Shown here: positions 35,501-44,287 of the stretch, one piece after another | Numbering within the stretch: position 1 is the first letter of the stretch | How the letters are laid out: every line of letters starts with the position of its first letter | Assembly: GCA_963840425.1 (NCBI GenBank) | Contig: CAWIYZ010000033.1 | Span: forward strand, 310,001-374,000 | Origin: CADEFX01 sp963840425 | Lineage (GTDB): Bacteria; Pseudomonadota; Alphaproteobacteria; Rhizobiales; Hyphomicrobiaceae | Length of the DNA stretch: 64,000 nucleotides | Direction: 5' to 3' | Position numbers and translations under genes: made by a program | Notes under the pieces: generated by a model | Told to the model about the DNA's origin: nothing | Databases searched by the model: none | The model's input: the letters and a program-made list of their open reading frames with translations, nothing else

Positions 35501-36399
35501 GAAACGGATCCTCCCGTGGTTGCCGGATTGGCCTTGCGCGCAACGGTCGCCATGCGCTCGCGCAAGAGCAGATAGAGGCCAGTGCCGCAAACCATGGCGA
35601 TGCCCACGAGCGAGACCGAATCCGGCATATGGCCCCAAATCAGATAACCGAGTGCGAGGGCCAAGAGAATTGTCGCGTACCGGAACGGCGCCACGACCGG
35701 TATCTCACCTGTGCGCATGGCGACAATGCCAAGATAGTAGGCCAAGAACACGGCAACAGACGCGCCACTCAGCAACATCAGCGCGCGGCCGGAAGGGGCC
35801 ACCCATCCCTCAAATGGCACCAAACCAAATCCGGCCACCGTGATCATGGCCGAGGACGCGAATGCAACATACAGCGATGGGACGGAGTGATCGATGTAGC
35901 GAGTGGTCAGATCCCGCGCAGTTGCAAAGAGCAACGCGACGAGCGCGATCCAGGCGTGGGTGATGAAGTCCGCAGCGCCGGGCTTGATGATGAGCAGGAC
36001 GCCCGTAAGACCGACGAGCGAGGCTACCCATCGGGGCCAACCAACGGATGCGCCAAGCAGCAGCGCAGACCCTGCCGTCACGGCCAGCGGCGTGACCTGG
36101 AGTACCGCTGTGACGGTAGCGAGCGGCAGGTGTCGCAAGGCTCCGACTATGAAGAGCGTTGCCAACGCAGCGGCACAAATACGAATCAGCATTGGTCGTT
36201 GCAGCAGCACCGACAAGGGCCGCATGGCGCGATACCACCAAGCTGCAATCCCGATCAAGGCCGTAGCCATCAAGCCGCGAATGACAATGAGCTCTCCAGT
36301 GGGAAGCTCGTCGGTCGCAAGTTTCATCATCGCGTCGTTGATGACGAACCCCGTGGCAGAGGCGAGCATGGCTGCGATGCCGCGCAGATTGTCCCTCAT
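35497..36399 (-). CDS. EamA/DMT transporter, third gene of tandem set
   Basis: A 300-residue inner-membrane protein with about ten helices in two EamA halves. The N-terminal block NDAMMKLATDELPTGELIVIRG parallels the first gene of the set (TIMKLASTTLPTSELLFIRG), showing common descent. The C-terminal half carries the recurring RTGEIPVVAPFRYATI motif. Its ATG overlaps the upstream gene's stop (ATGA), and its own stop overlaps the aldolase start. Export or import of a small acid is plausible but not provable. Confidence 0.85.
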   Translation of the reverse strand: MRDNLRGIAAMLASATGFVINDAMMKLATDELPTGELIVIRGLMATALIGIAAWWYRAMRPLSVLLQRPMLIRICAAALATLFIVGALRHLPLATVTAVLQVTPLAVTAGSALLLGASVGWPRWVASLVGLTGVLLIIKPGAADFITHAWIALVALLFATARDLTTRYIDHSVPSLYVAFASSAMITVAGFGLVPFEGWVAPSGRALMLLSGASVAVFLAYYLGIVAMRTGEIPVVAPFRYATILLALALGYLIWGHMPDSVSLVGIAMVCGTGLYLLLRERMATVARKANPATTGGSVS

Positions 36400-37334
36400 G
36401 CAGTGCCGGCCGTTCGCCTGGACCGCACCAGGCGCCTTTCGCGCATGAAGGTGGCCAGACCTGCCACAATAACAATGGCGATGCCCAAGACGGCGAGGGC
36501 ATCGGGAATCTCTCCCCAGCCAACCATGCCGATAACGATTGCCCAAAGGATCGTGGCATAGCGGAACGGTGCCAGAGCCGACATCTCGGCGCTGCGCATG
36601 GCGAGTACGAGGCAGATAAAGCCTGCCGCCATGAGTACGCCCGCCGCGCCGATCATGGCGAGGGCTTTGGCGGTGGGGACTGCACCAGGACTGAATGCCA
36701 TCAACGCAAGGCCGGACAGGCTGGCGAACCCGGCCGTCACGGCGCCAATGGGCAGTGTCGGAACGGTGCTGTCGATGCGGCTCGTGGCGAGATCGCAAAT
36801 CGACATGCACAGCATCGCCGCAACAGCCAACATGGACCACCACGTAAACCCTTCCGTACCCGGCTTCAGGATGAGGAGAACCCCAACGAAACCAGCCAAG
36901 GCGGCAAGCCAGCGCTGCCAGCCGACACGTTCGGCGAACATCCACGCTGCCACCATCGTGGTCACGAGAGGGATGAACTGAAGAACCGCGCTGGCGTTGG
37001 CGATCGGTATCCATTGCAGGGCCGCGTTGAACAACAAGGCAGCTCCGATCTCACCGGCGATGCGCACCTTCATCGCCACCGACTTCATGCCGGGATGGGA
37101 CCAGAGTGCGCGCTGTGAGAGCGCCGCGATCGTCAGGAGAAGGCAGGCGAGCACTCCCCGCCCGGCAATGGATTGGCCAAAGCCCGCCTCCGGAATAGCC
37201 ACGCGCAGGCACGCGTCGCTCGACATCATCGCCATCCCAGCGCCGATCACTGCTGCGATGCCGAGAAGATTGTTGCTGGATCGACCTGTGCCTACGCTCG
37301 TCGAAACGGCTTTCTCGATATTCCCGAGAACCAT
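36396..37334 (-). CDS. EamA/DMT transporter, second gene of tandem set
   Basis: A 312-residue ten-helix transporter. It is the most diverged of the three. The segment equivalent to LPTSELLFIRG reads FGQSIAGRG, whereas the second-half motif MSALAPFRYATILWAI is kept. That suggests altered substrate binding in the first half. It starts two bases after the stop of the first gene (TGAaaATG) and overlaps the third. Confidence 0.85.
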   Translation of the reverse strand: MVLGNIEKAVSTSVGTGRSSNNLLGIAAVIGAGMAMMSSDACLRVAIPEAGFGQSIAGRGVLACLLLTIAALSQRALWSHPGMKSVAMKVRIAGEIGAALLFNAALQWIPIANASAVLQFIPLVTTMVAAWMFAERVGWQRWLAALAGFVGVLLILKPGTEGFTWWSMLAVAAMLCMSICDLATSRIDSTVPTLPIGAVTAGFASLSGLALMAFSPGAVPTAKALAMIGAAGVLMAAGFICLVLAMRSAEMSALAPFRYATILWAIVIGMVGWGEIPDALAVLGIAIVIVAGLATFMRERRLVRSRRTAGTA

Positions 37335-37336
37335 TT

Positions 37337-38290
37337 TCACTCCAGCTCGCTCGACGGCTTGGCCATGGCCAGGCGCCTCAGCTGCTGCTCCCGGAAGAAG
37401 GTGTACAACCCTGCCGCGGCGACGATAACGATACCGACCAGCGTGGGGCCATCGGGCAAGTGATCGAAGACCACAATGCCCGAGAGGATGGCGAATACGA
37501 TGATTGTGTAGCGGAACGGCGCGACCGCAGAAACCTCGCCCGTACGCATGGCGATGATGACGCACAGCTGTCCGGTGAGCGAGAACATGGAAGCGGCCAC
37601 CAACATTGCGAACGTCGAACCCGCCGGCCACTCCCACGCAGCGAAAGGAGCAACCAACAGGCTCGCAAGCGTCACGGCCCCGGCCGACAAAGTCATGATG
37701 AGGAACGGGGGAACACGCCTGTCGACGCGACGTGTCGCCAGGTCACGAACGGTGGCGGCCAGAACCGAAGCGATGCCAGCAAGGGCCCACCAAGTGAAGG
37801 TACTCGAACCCGGTCGAATGATAATGAGCACACCGATCAGCCCGACGAAGGCCGCAGACCACCGCCGCCAACCGACTTTCTCGCCCAGAAAAAGCGCAGA
37901 AGCCGCCGTCATGGTCAGAGGATTGAGCTGCGTGATTGCCATCAGATCGGGATAGGCCATGCGCGCCAGGCCGCTCTGAAAGAGCCAGCCACCGGCGACG
38001 TCACCACCAGCCCTCAACGCCATGGCGCCCGACATGGCCGCACGCAATTCGGTGAAAGCGCCCATGGCCAAAGCCGCAGCGATGGATGCGGTGGTTACAC
38101 ACAGACCCCGGATAAAAAGCAGCTCGCTCGTGGGTAGCGTCGTCGAGGCGAGCTTCATGATCGTATCGCCACAGGCGAACGATCCCATGGCCGCACTCAT
38201 AGCAACGATGCCCTTGAGATTGGCGGCGGCGATTCGGGCAGCCTCTGACTGGCCACCAGCGCGCATGTCCTCGCTTGCGCGCTCATCCAC
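37337..38290 (-). CDS. EamA/DMT transporter, first gene of tandem set
   Basis: A 317-residue ten-helix transporter with a short hydrophilic N-terminus. It holds the set's reference motifs TLPTSELLFIRG and VSAVAPFRYTIIVFAI. It begins 42 bases after the moaA stop on the same strand, so the run moaA, three EamA genes and the aldolase could be one transcript. No terminator-like hairpin was seen in that gap. Confidence 0.85.
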   Translation of the reverse strand: MDERASEDMRAGGQSEAARIAAANLKGIVAMSAAMGSFACGDTIMKLASTTLPTSELLFIRGLCVTTASIAAALAMGAFTELRAAMSGAMALRAGGDVAGGWLFQSGLARMAYPDLMAITQLNPLTMTAASALFLGEKVGWRRWSAAFVGLIGVLIIIRPGSSTFTWWALAGIASVLAATVRDLATRRVDRRVPPFLIMTLSAGAVTLASLLVAPFAAWEWPAGSTFAMLVAASMFSLTGQLCVIIAMRTGEVSAVAPFRYTIIVFAILSGIVVFDHLPDGPTLVGIVIVAAAGLYTFFREQQLRRLAMAKPSSELE

Positions 38291-38332
38291 CCTGAGTCTC
38301 CCCGCCGGCCGACCGCAGCCCGCTGGTATGGT

Positions 38333-39361
38333 TCAGCCGCCCGTCACGCTCATATGCCGTTGTACAGCCGGCCGCTTGGTTCGTCGATCGATGATGAAGT
38401 CGTGCCCTTTGGGCTTGCGCGAGATCGCTTCGCCGATTGCCGCGTGCAGAAGCGCGTCATCGGCGCTGGCGCGAAGCGGCGCGCGCAAATCGGCCGCATC
38501 GTCCTGTCCGAGGCACATGTAAAGCGTGCCGGTGCACGTCAGCCGCACGCGATTGCAGCTCTCGCAGAAATTGTGCGTCATCGGCGTGATGAAGCCCAAC
38601 CGCCCGCCTGTTTCCTTGACCTGCACGTAACGCGCCGGTCCGCCCGTGCGATAAGGAATGTCCTCGAGCGTAAAGCGATCGAGCAGGCGCGCACGCACGA
38701 TCGACAGCGGCAGATACTGATCCGTGCGGTCGCCGTCGATGTCGCCCAGCGGCATGGTCTCGATCAGGGTGAGGTCGTGGCCCCGCCCGTGGGCGAAGCG
38801 GAGCAAGTCCTCGATCTCGTCCTCGTTGATGCCTTTCAAGGCCACGGCATTGATCTTCACCTCGAGACCAGCCTTTTCCGCCGCCTCCAGGCCAGCCATG
38901 ACATCACCGAAGTCACCCCAGCGGGTGATCGCCTTGAAGCGGTCGGGTTTCAGCGTGTCCAGCGAGATGTTGACCCGCTCGACGCCCAGGCTCCTGAGCT
39001 CGGCCGCATACTTGGGAAGCTGACTTCCGTTGGTCGTCAGCGTCAGCTCGTCCAACGCACCGCCAGCGAGATGGCGGGAGAGAGCACGGAAGAGCCAGAG
39101 GATGTTCTTGCGCACGAGCGGCTCGCCGCCGGTAATCCGGAGCTTGCGTACACCGCGCGACACAAAGGCGGAACACAGCCGGTCCAGCTCCTCCAGCGTC
39201 AGCAGGTCGCGCTTGGGCAAGAAGCTCATGTGCTCGGACATGCAATAGACGCAGCGAAAGTCGCAGCGGTCGGTGACCGACACTCGCAGGTAGGTGACGT
39301 GGCGGCCGAATGGATCGACCATCGGCGCCGTCAGAAGTGTCTTTGCAACCGTATCGAGCAT
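38333..39361 (-). CDS. moaA: GTP 3',8-cyclase MoaA
   Basis: A radical-SAM enzyme that with MoaC turns GTP into cyclic pyranopterin monophosphate, the first step of molybdenum cofactor synthesis. The 342-residue protein has the N-terminal cluster CDFRCVYC (C33, C37, C40) and the C-terminal cluster motif FCESCNRVRLTCTG. It ends in a short divergent tail (HMSVTGG) in place of the usual GG end, though a terminal Gly-Gly is present. mobA, also of this pathway, lies 1.9 kb upstream on the same strand. Confidence 0.95.
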   Translation of the reverse strand: MLDTVAKTLLTAPMVDPFGRHVTYLRVSVTDRCDFRCVYCMSEHMSFLPKRDLLTLEELDRLCSAFVSRGVRKLRITGGEPLVRKNILWLFRALSRHLAGGALDELTLTTNGSQLPKYAAELRSLGVERVNISLDTLKPDRFKAITRWGDFGDVMAGLEAAEKAGLEVKINAVALKGINEDEIEDLLRFAHGRGHDLTLIETMPLGDIDGDRTDQYLPLSIVRARLLDRFTLEDIPYRTGGPARYVQVKETGGRLGFITPMTHNFCESCNRVRLTCTGTLYMCLGQDDAADLRAPLRASADDALLHAAIGEAISRKPKGHDFIIDRRTKRPAVQRHMSVTGG

Positions 39362-39505
39362 TTGATCCTTGAGATTAGGCTCTGGCGCACAGGCCTTGCT
39401 AACTTAGAGCGATGGCGATGCGCTTTCAATGCAAGGCTGCGACAATTGCCGGGTTTCCATGCATGTCCAGGCTCGGAACACCGTCCTCCTCCTTCAAACC
39501 GGATA

Positions 39506-39541
39506 CCGAAAAAGCAAACCCGGGAGGCTGGGCCTCCCGGG
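39506..39541 (-). terminator. Intrinsic terminator of the 73-residue repeat-protein gene
   Basis: On the minus strand the stem CCCGGGAGGC / GCCTCCCGGG with loop cca is followed by TTTGCTTTTTC. It starts 28 bases after the stop at 39570. This is a clear rho-independent terminator. Confidence 0.88.
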
Positions 39542-39569
39542 CTTGGATCTTACTGGAAATGTGCCCAAT

Positions 39570-39791
39570 TCAGGGCGCGTTCTTCTCCAGCTCACCGTAG
39601 ACGCCGTCCGAACGCGGAGCCGTGTCGTTGAGCTGCTCGAAGGTGCTCTTGGGCGCCGTCTGGTTCAAATCATCGAACACAGAGCGCGGGGCCGTCTCGT
39701 TGATCTCGGTCCAGATGTCCTTCGGGGCCGCCTGGGCCGACGCAGTGAACAGGCCAAGCGCGACGATCGATGCAGAAATCAGGGTCTTCAT
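39570..39791 (-). CDS. Small secreted protein with 12-residue tandem repeats
   Basis: A 73-residue protein with a signal peptide (MKTLISASIVALGLFTASAQA, cut before APKD). The mature 52 residues are three near-identical 12-residue units plus a partial fourth: IWTEINETAPRS, VFDDLNQTAPKS, TFEQLNDTAPRS, then GVYGELEKNAP. The unit consensus is x-aromatic-x-x-L/I-N-x-T-A-P-R/K-S. There are no cysteines, so no disulfide fold. A GGAG ribosome site and a strong terminator frame it as a single-gene unit. I do not recognise the family. An amphipathic helix per repeat is possible. It is likely periplasmic or exported. Confidence 0.8.
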   Translation of the reverse strand: MKTLISASIVALGLFTASAQAAPKDIWTEINETAPRSVFDDLNQTAPKSTFEQLNDTAPRSDGVYGELEKNAP

Positions 39792-39967
39792 GGTGTGCTC
39801 CTACCATTGTTGGCTGAGCCGGGTTGGCTCTGACGTGCCATATGGGCCATTGCTGCAGTGCCGAAAGGCCGTCTCACACATGCGTGACGATGGTTGATGG
39901 AGCAGCGAAAAAGCGTGAACAGCTCGCGATCTGGACGCCTTGGGGCCCGCTCGCAGGGTGCCAACCG

Positions 39968-40315
39968 TTACGCGGGATCGGGCTCCTGCCGTCCTTGCCT
40001 GTCGCCAGCTTGCAGGTGCCGCCCGGAATCCAGTAGCTCCAACATGTATTCGCGATAGCTGACGCCTGCTGCCTCGGCCCTGGCAACGCGGAACTTGAGC
40101 ACGGACATGGAGGGGTTCTTCCAGGCCTCGCGGTGTGCCTTGCGCCAGCGCCAAGAGACGAACGCGTCATTGGGCTCATCGTCCAGCGGAGGGCCGTTGT
40201 TATGACCGATGGGCGCTGGCAGGCCCCACGTCAGCATCTCATGCGGGGGCCGAAGAGTGAGCTCAAGCCGCAGCCGAGGCGGCAGCAATCTGCTTCGCTC
40301 GAGCCTATCTCCCAT
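39968..40315 (-). CDS. Hypothetical protein with GHNNGPPLDDE motif
   Basis: A 115-residue protein carrying IGHNNGPPLDDE, a motif I have seen in short alphaproteobacterial proteins of unknown role. A Trp/Arg-rich helix follows (FVSWRWRKAHREAWK), then SVLKFRVARAEAAGVSYREYMLELL. The last part looks like a DNA- or protein-binding helix pair. The ATG at 40315 has GAGG 5 bases upstream; in-frame starts at 40378 (TTG) and 40237 are possible. It follows the dead-subtilase gene and may be third in the mobA operon. Confidence 0.6.
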   Translation of the reverse strand: MGDRLERSRLLPPRLRLELTLRPPHEMLTWGLPAPIGHNNGPPLDDEPNDAFVSWRWRKAHREAWKNPSMSVLKFRVARAEAAGVSYREYMLELLDSGRHLQAGDRQGRQEPDPA

Positions 40316-40411
40316 CAGAGCCTCGCTGGTGCGCCAATTCGGATTCGACCACGGGAACCATGGTTGGGGCGAGGCCAATCTCCGGGCGATCAGCCCAATA
40401 ATTAGGCAACG

Positions 40412-41233
40412 CTACTTCGACCTATCGCTTCTGTTGAAAGGACACTTGGGTTCGATGAGTCGACGTCCCGAGGGATTCGCTTCAGGCTGTGCGAGGGCCA
40501 ACAGATCAGCTTTCAGCTCGAAGCCTGCAGGTGGCTCCCGGCCATGTTGCGTGCAGCCCGCGAGCGCCGCGGCCATTATGACGGCCTCCGCCACAGTAGC
40601 GGGCACTCCGAGCCGTGGCTCGATCCAAACTTCGGCTGTGCCTTTTTGTGCAGCCAAAGTTGTATCCGCGGCGACAGCGAGCAGATTGCCCGGAGCCGCT
40701 TCCACAGGGCGCTCGCCCGCCGGCCCGGTCCTATCGTCCACAACGGAGACAACGAACAACATCTGGCTGACCAACCCGGCTCGTTGTCGCAGCCAGTCCT
40801 GCGCCGCCGCGCTCGACACAGGAAACGCGACGATACGCGCCGGAGTGCGCACCACGAAGCTCATGGCTTGCGAGAGGGCGGGCGGATCGAACGAGACTAT
40901 GCGCACCGGCACCAACCGCGCGTGGGAATAGGTGGAAAGCAGCAACTTGGCGAGGCGGGTGCCGTCGCTGCCATCGGGAGGTGCGGCAATGTCTGTTCGG
41001 GCATATGGCCGGTTGTCGCCGTCCACCAAGTCCCAGCCGATGATCTCTCCCTCACCGTCGCGCGCCAGCCGCCGCGCGATCTCGGGATCAGTGTAGTCCA
41101 GTCCGTAGCCGACAATGGCGATGGCGATCCCGCCCGGGTCGGTGCCAGGCGGCACCTTGGGTTTCGAGGCCGGCGTGTGCGCCTGAGCCGCTGTGCACGC
41201 GCAGACAAGTAGCGCCGCGATGCAGCACCTCAC
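40412..41233 (-). CDS. Secreted subtilase-fold protein lacking the catalytic triad
   Basis: A 273-residue protein with a signal peptide (cleavage near AQA-HT). The body follows the S8 subtilase plan: IAIVGYGLDYTDPEIA, GWDLVDGDNRPYARTD, SDGTRLAKLL, ARLVPVRIV, PGNLLAVAAD and LGVPATVAEAVIMAAAL. At all three catalytic places the residue is changed. Asp becomes G42 (GYG for DTG), His becomes D90 (SDGTR for GHGTH) and Ser becomes P211 (GVPAT for GTSxA). It is therefore probably a non-enzymatic periplasmic binding or chaperone-like protein. Its start overlaps the mobA stop (ATGA), so it is translated with mobA. The family call is by eye. Confidence 0.72.
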   Translation of the reverse strand: MRCCIAALLVCACTAAQAHTPASKPKVPPGTDPGGIAIAIVGYGLDYTDPEIARRLARDGEGEIIGWDLVDGDNRPYARTDIAAPPDGSDGTRLAKLLLSTYSHARLVPVRIVSFDPPALSQAMSFVVRTPARIVAFPVSSAAAQDWLRQRAGLVSQMLFVVSVVDDRTGPAGERPVEAAPGNLLAVAADTTLAAQKGTAEVWIEPRLGVPATVAEAVIMAAALAGCTQHGREPPAGFELKADLLALAQPEANPSGRRLIEPKCPFNRSDRSK

Positions 41234-41868
41234 GGCGAGGTTGCGCCCAGCACCGCGCGCACGATTTCGACATCCTCGGGTGTGTTGGCATTGAAAAAGG
41301 GATCAATCATCCGACCACCGATATTCACAGGCTCGAACACGACAGACACTGTGTCATGTAGATCGGTCCATTGCAGGACTTTGCGCACACCGGCGTTAAG
41401 TTGCCGCTCGAGGTCGTCCGCCAGCACAACAGGCCAAAGACCAATAACCTGGTGCTGTTCGCCTTGCGACTGAGCGAGCGCGATAGTGGCAGGACAATCC
41501 ACGATGGCTCCCGCGAGCCGGATGGCCAGATCGGTCGGTAAGAAAGGGACATCACTGGAAACGGTGACGATGTGGCGAACATCCGGCGCATGCAGCAGCG
41601 ACCAGCGCATGCCGGCGAGGACGCCGGCCAGCGGCCCCGCGTAGCCGACTATGGTGTCCTCTACCACCGGCAGGCCCAACGACGCGAAACGCCTCGCATC
41701 ACCGTTGGCATTGAGGACCAGCCGGTCGACCTGCGGCCGCAACCGACCGACAACGCGGCCGAGCATGGTTTCGCCACCGATGTCGAGCAGCCCCTTGTCG
41801 CCACCGCCCATGCGGCGCGACAGCCCGCCGGCAAGAACGACACCGGTCGCAAGGTTGCCTTGTGCCAT
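41230..41868 (-). CDS. mobA: Molybdenum cofactor guanylyltransferase MobA
   Basis: A 212-residue nucleotidyltransferase that adds GMP to molybdopterin to make the guanine-dinucleotide cofactor of DMSO-reductase-type enzymes. The N-terminal LAGGLSRRMGGGDKGLL is the diagnostic nucleotide-binding loop. VSSDVPFLP holds the metal-binding Asp, and FFNANTPEDVE is the usual C-terminal block. The stop overlaps the next gene's ATG. Confidence 0.95.
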   Translation of the reverse strand: MAQGNLATGVVLAGGLSRRMGGGDKGLLDIGGETMLGRVVGRLRPQVDRLVLNANGDARRFASLGLPVVEDTIVGYAGPLAGVLAGMRWSLLHAPDVRHIVTVSSDVPFLPTDLAIRLAGAIVDCPATIALAQSQGEQHQVIGLWPVVLADDLERQLNAGVRKVLQWTDLHDTVSVVFEPVNIGGRMIDPFFNANTPEDVEIVRAVLGATSP

Positions 41869-42096
41869 CGATCGGCGGCCTCTATCACCGAGCCATGTTT
41901 AGAGCGGCAGAGGCCCACCAGCCTTGCTGCCGCGGGTGCTCCGGGTGCTTCTGACTGCCCGTGACACCCACCTCTTTCTGCCATATACCGCGAAGTGAAA
42001 AGTGGCCGGCAGCGTTTCGGCCCTTCTGCGATAGTGTCAACGCCACCACCTATCGAGTGTGAGGCGTCCTCGCAACCCGCCTCCTGGAGTCCCGCA

Positions 42097-43617
42097 ATGC
42101 CGCTCACCCAGGCCCAAGTCCTCGACCAGTTGCGGCGGGTCAAGGGTCCGGACCTCACGGGCAATATCGTAGAACTCGGCCTGGTCTCCGAGGTCCTCGT
42201 CAAGGACGGTCGGGTCTATTTCTCGATCACTGTCCCCGCTGAGCGTGCGAGCGACCTGGAGCCTTTGCGGCAGGCCGCTGAAAAGGTTGTGAGCGCCATG
42301 GAAGGCGTGAAAGGTGTAACCGCGGTTCTTACGGCGGAGAAGGCCAAGGGCGGCCCCAACGGCAGTGCGTCGCCACGGCAGGGTGGGCAGGCGCCTGAAA
42401 GCGAACGCGTGCGCCAGGCGCGTGCCCAAGGTGGGGCCGGCGATGGGGACAACGTGAAGACCCGGCCTCATGCCGGGGGCGGACGTCAGCTCACCGGTGT
42501 GCCGGGCATCAAGCACATGATTGCCGTCGCCTCCGGCAAGGGCGGCGTCGGCAAGTCGACCACGGCGGTCAATCTCGCGCTCGGCTTCCAGGCGATCGGA
42601 CTCAAAGCCGGTATCCTGGATGCAGACATTTATGGCCCGTCGCAGCCCCGCCTACTGGGCCTTTCCGGTCGTCCCGAGGTTCTACAAGGAAATACGCTGC
42701 GCCCCATGGAAGGCTACGGCCTCAAGGCCATGTCCATGGGCTTCATGATCGACGAGGGAACACCCGTCATCTGGCGTGGTCCCATGGTCGTCTCGGCGCT
42801 GACCCAAATGCTGCGGGATGTCGCGTGGGGCGAGCTCGACGTGCTCGTCATCGACATGCCACCAGGGACCGGAGACGTGCAGCTCACCATGGCGCAGCAG
42901 GTGCCGCTGTCCGGTGCGATCATCGTGTCGACGCCGCAGGATCTGGCGCTGATCGATGCCCGAAAGGGCCTCGGCATGTTCCGCAAGGTGGATATTCCGG
43001 TGCTCGGCATCATCGAGAACATGAGCTACTTCCTCTGCCCGAAATGCAACGAGCGGTCGGAAATCTTCGGCTACGGCGGTGCGCATGCTGAGGCCGACAA
43101 GCTCGGCATCCCATTCCTGGGCGAAATCCCGTTACACATGGATATCCGCGCCAGATCCGATACCGGCCAGCCCATCGTTGCCTCCATGCCCGACAGCCTG
43201 CATGCGCAGATCTTCCGAGAGATTGCCGCCAAGGCCTGGACCGAGCTCGAGGTGGCTCAAGGTACACGCTCGAAGCCGCCCGAGCTGACCCTCAGTGTCG
43301 CCAAGGATGCGCTTCGGGTCGTCTTCGAAGGTAGCCCTCCGATTGAGCTGACCGCCGAGATGCTGCGCGTCATGAGTCCATCGGCCGAGGTGCAAGGGCA
43401 TTCGGCGGAGCAACGAGTCACTGTCGGCCGCAAACGCAACGTCAAGATCAACGAGTTGCGCCCGGTCGGAAACTATGCGGTCAGGCTCGTGTTTGACGAC
43501 GGCCACGACACGGGCCTGTATACGTGGTCGTATCTGCGGCTGCTGGGCGCAGAGAAGGACAAGCGGTGGGCGGAATACCTGAAGGAGCTGCAGGCCAAGG
43601 GCCTGACCCGCGGTTGA
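42097..43617 (+). CDS. Mrp/NBP35-family iron-sulfur carrier ATPase fused to DUF971
   Basis: A 506-residue three-part protein. Residues 1-80 are a MIP18/DUF59 domain (VKGPDLTGNIVELGLV). A Gly/Pro linker follows. The ParA-like ATPase has the deviant Walker A SGKGGVGKS (146-154), DMPPGTGD and the cluster-binding CPKC. The last about 105 residues are a DUF971 domain (ELRPVGNYAVRLVFDDGHDTGLYTW). This order, DUF59-ParA-DUF971, is that of chloroplast HCF101; many bacterial Mrp proteins lack the last domain. It should load [4Fe-4S] clusters onto target enzymes; IspG, MoaA and MiaB here all need one. ATG 42097 is chosen. Confidence 0.93.
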   Translation: MPLTQAQVLDQLRRVKGPDLTGNIVELGLVSEVLVKDGRVYFSITVPAERASDLEPLRQAAEKVVSAMEGVKGVTAVLTAEKAKGGPNGSASPRQGGQAPESERVRQARAQGGAGDGDNVKTRPHAGGGRQLTGVPGIKHMIAVASGKGGVGKSTTAVNLALGFQAIGLKAGILDADIYGPSQPRLLGLSGRPEVLQGNTLRPMEGYGLKAMSMGFMIDEGTPVIWRGPMVVSALTQMLRDVAWGELDVLVIDMPPGTGDVQLTMAQQVPLSGAIIVSTPQDLALIDARKGLGMFRKVDIPVLGIIENMSYFLCPKCNERSEIFGYGGAHAEADKLGIPFLGEIPLHMDIRARSDTGQPIVASMPDSLHAQIFREIAAKAWTELEVAQGTRSKPPELTLSVAKDALRVVFEGSPPIELTAEMLRVMSPSAEVQGHSAEQRVTVGRKRNVKINELRPVGNYAVRLVFDDGHDTGLYTWSYLRLLGAEKDKRWAEYLKELQAKGLTRG

Positions 43618-43698
43618 AAATGCCTTGCCGGTGGTGGACGGGCCGGATACAGCCCCCTATAAGCGGCCCTGTTAAACGGGGAGGTTCGAGCTGATTTG

Positions 43699-44139
43699 AT
43701 GCCGGGCAAGCCCGATGCGTCCGTAAGCCGGATCGAGCGCTTTTGCGCCGAGCTTGGCCTGCGCATGACGGGACAACGGCGCATCATTGCACGCATTCTC
43801 TCCGAGGCTGCCGACCATCCCGACGTCGAGGAGGTCTACCGCCGCGCCAACGCAGTGGACGACCGCATCTCGCTCTCGACCGTCTACCGCACGGTTCGCC
43901 TACTCGAGCGCAAGGGCATCCTGACACGGCACGACTTCGGAGCGGGGCGCATGCGCTACGAGGAAGCCCCGCGTGTGCACCACGATCACCTGATCGACAT
44001 GGAGAGCGGCCAGGTGATCGAGTTCAGCAACGAGGAGATCGAGCGCCTGCAGGAGCGGGTGGCACGGGAGTTGGGCTTCAGGCTGGTGGGCCATCGGCTG
44101 CAGCTCTTCGGGGTGCCGCTGCGTCGTGGACGCAGCTAG
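43699..44139 (+). CDS. fur: Fur-family metalloregulator (Fur/Mur)
   Basis: A 146-residue iron- or manganese-responsive repressor. The winged helix includes GLRMTGQRRIIARIL and the recognition stretch LSTVYRTVRLLERKGI. Metal ligands are in HHDHLIDMESG. There are no CxxC pairs, unlike the Zur at 5855, which is common for alphaproteobacterial Fur/Mur. It is placed before miaB as in related genomes. Whether it senses Fe or Mn is not determined by sequence. Confidence 0.9.
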   Translation: MPGKPDASVSRIERFCAELGLRMTGQRRIIARILSEAADHPDVEEVYRRANAVDDRISLSTVYRTVRLLERKGILTRHDFGAGRMRYEEAPRVHHDHLIDMESGQVIEFSNEEIERLQERVARELGFRLVGHRLQLFGVPLRRGRS

Positions 44140-44287
44140 ACCTCAGCCTAATGGCGGATGCTGCGGGGCCCCTGTCATACTTTGTTTGCCGTGTTTGACG
44201 AGGCGGCTGTTGCAGTGCAGCATGTGTTGGCATGCCTCTGGCAGCATTGCGGTCCTGTTCGTTCACGCGTGATGGATTGTTAACTGT

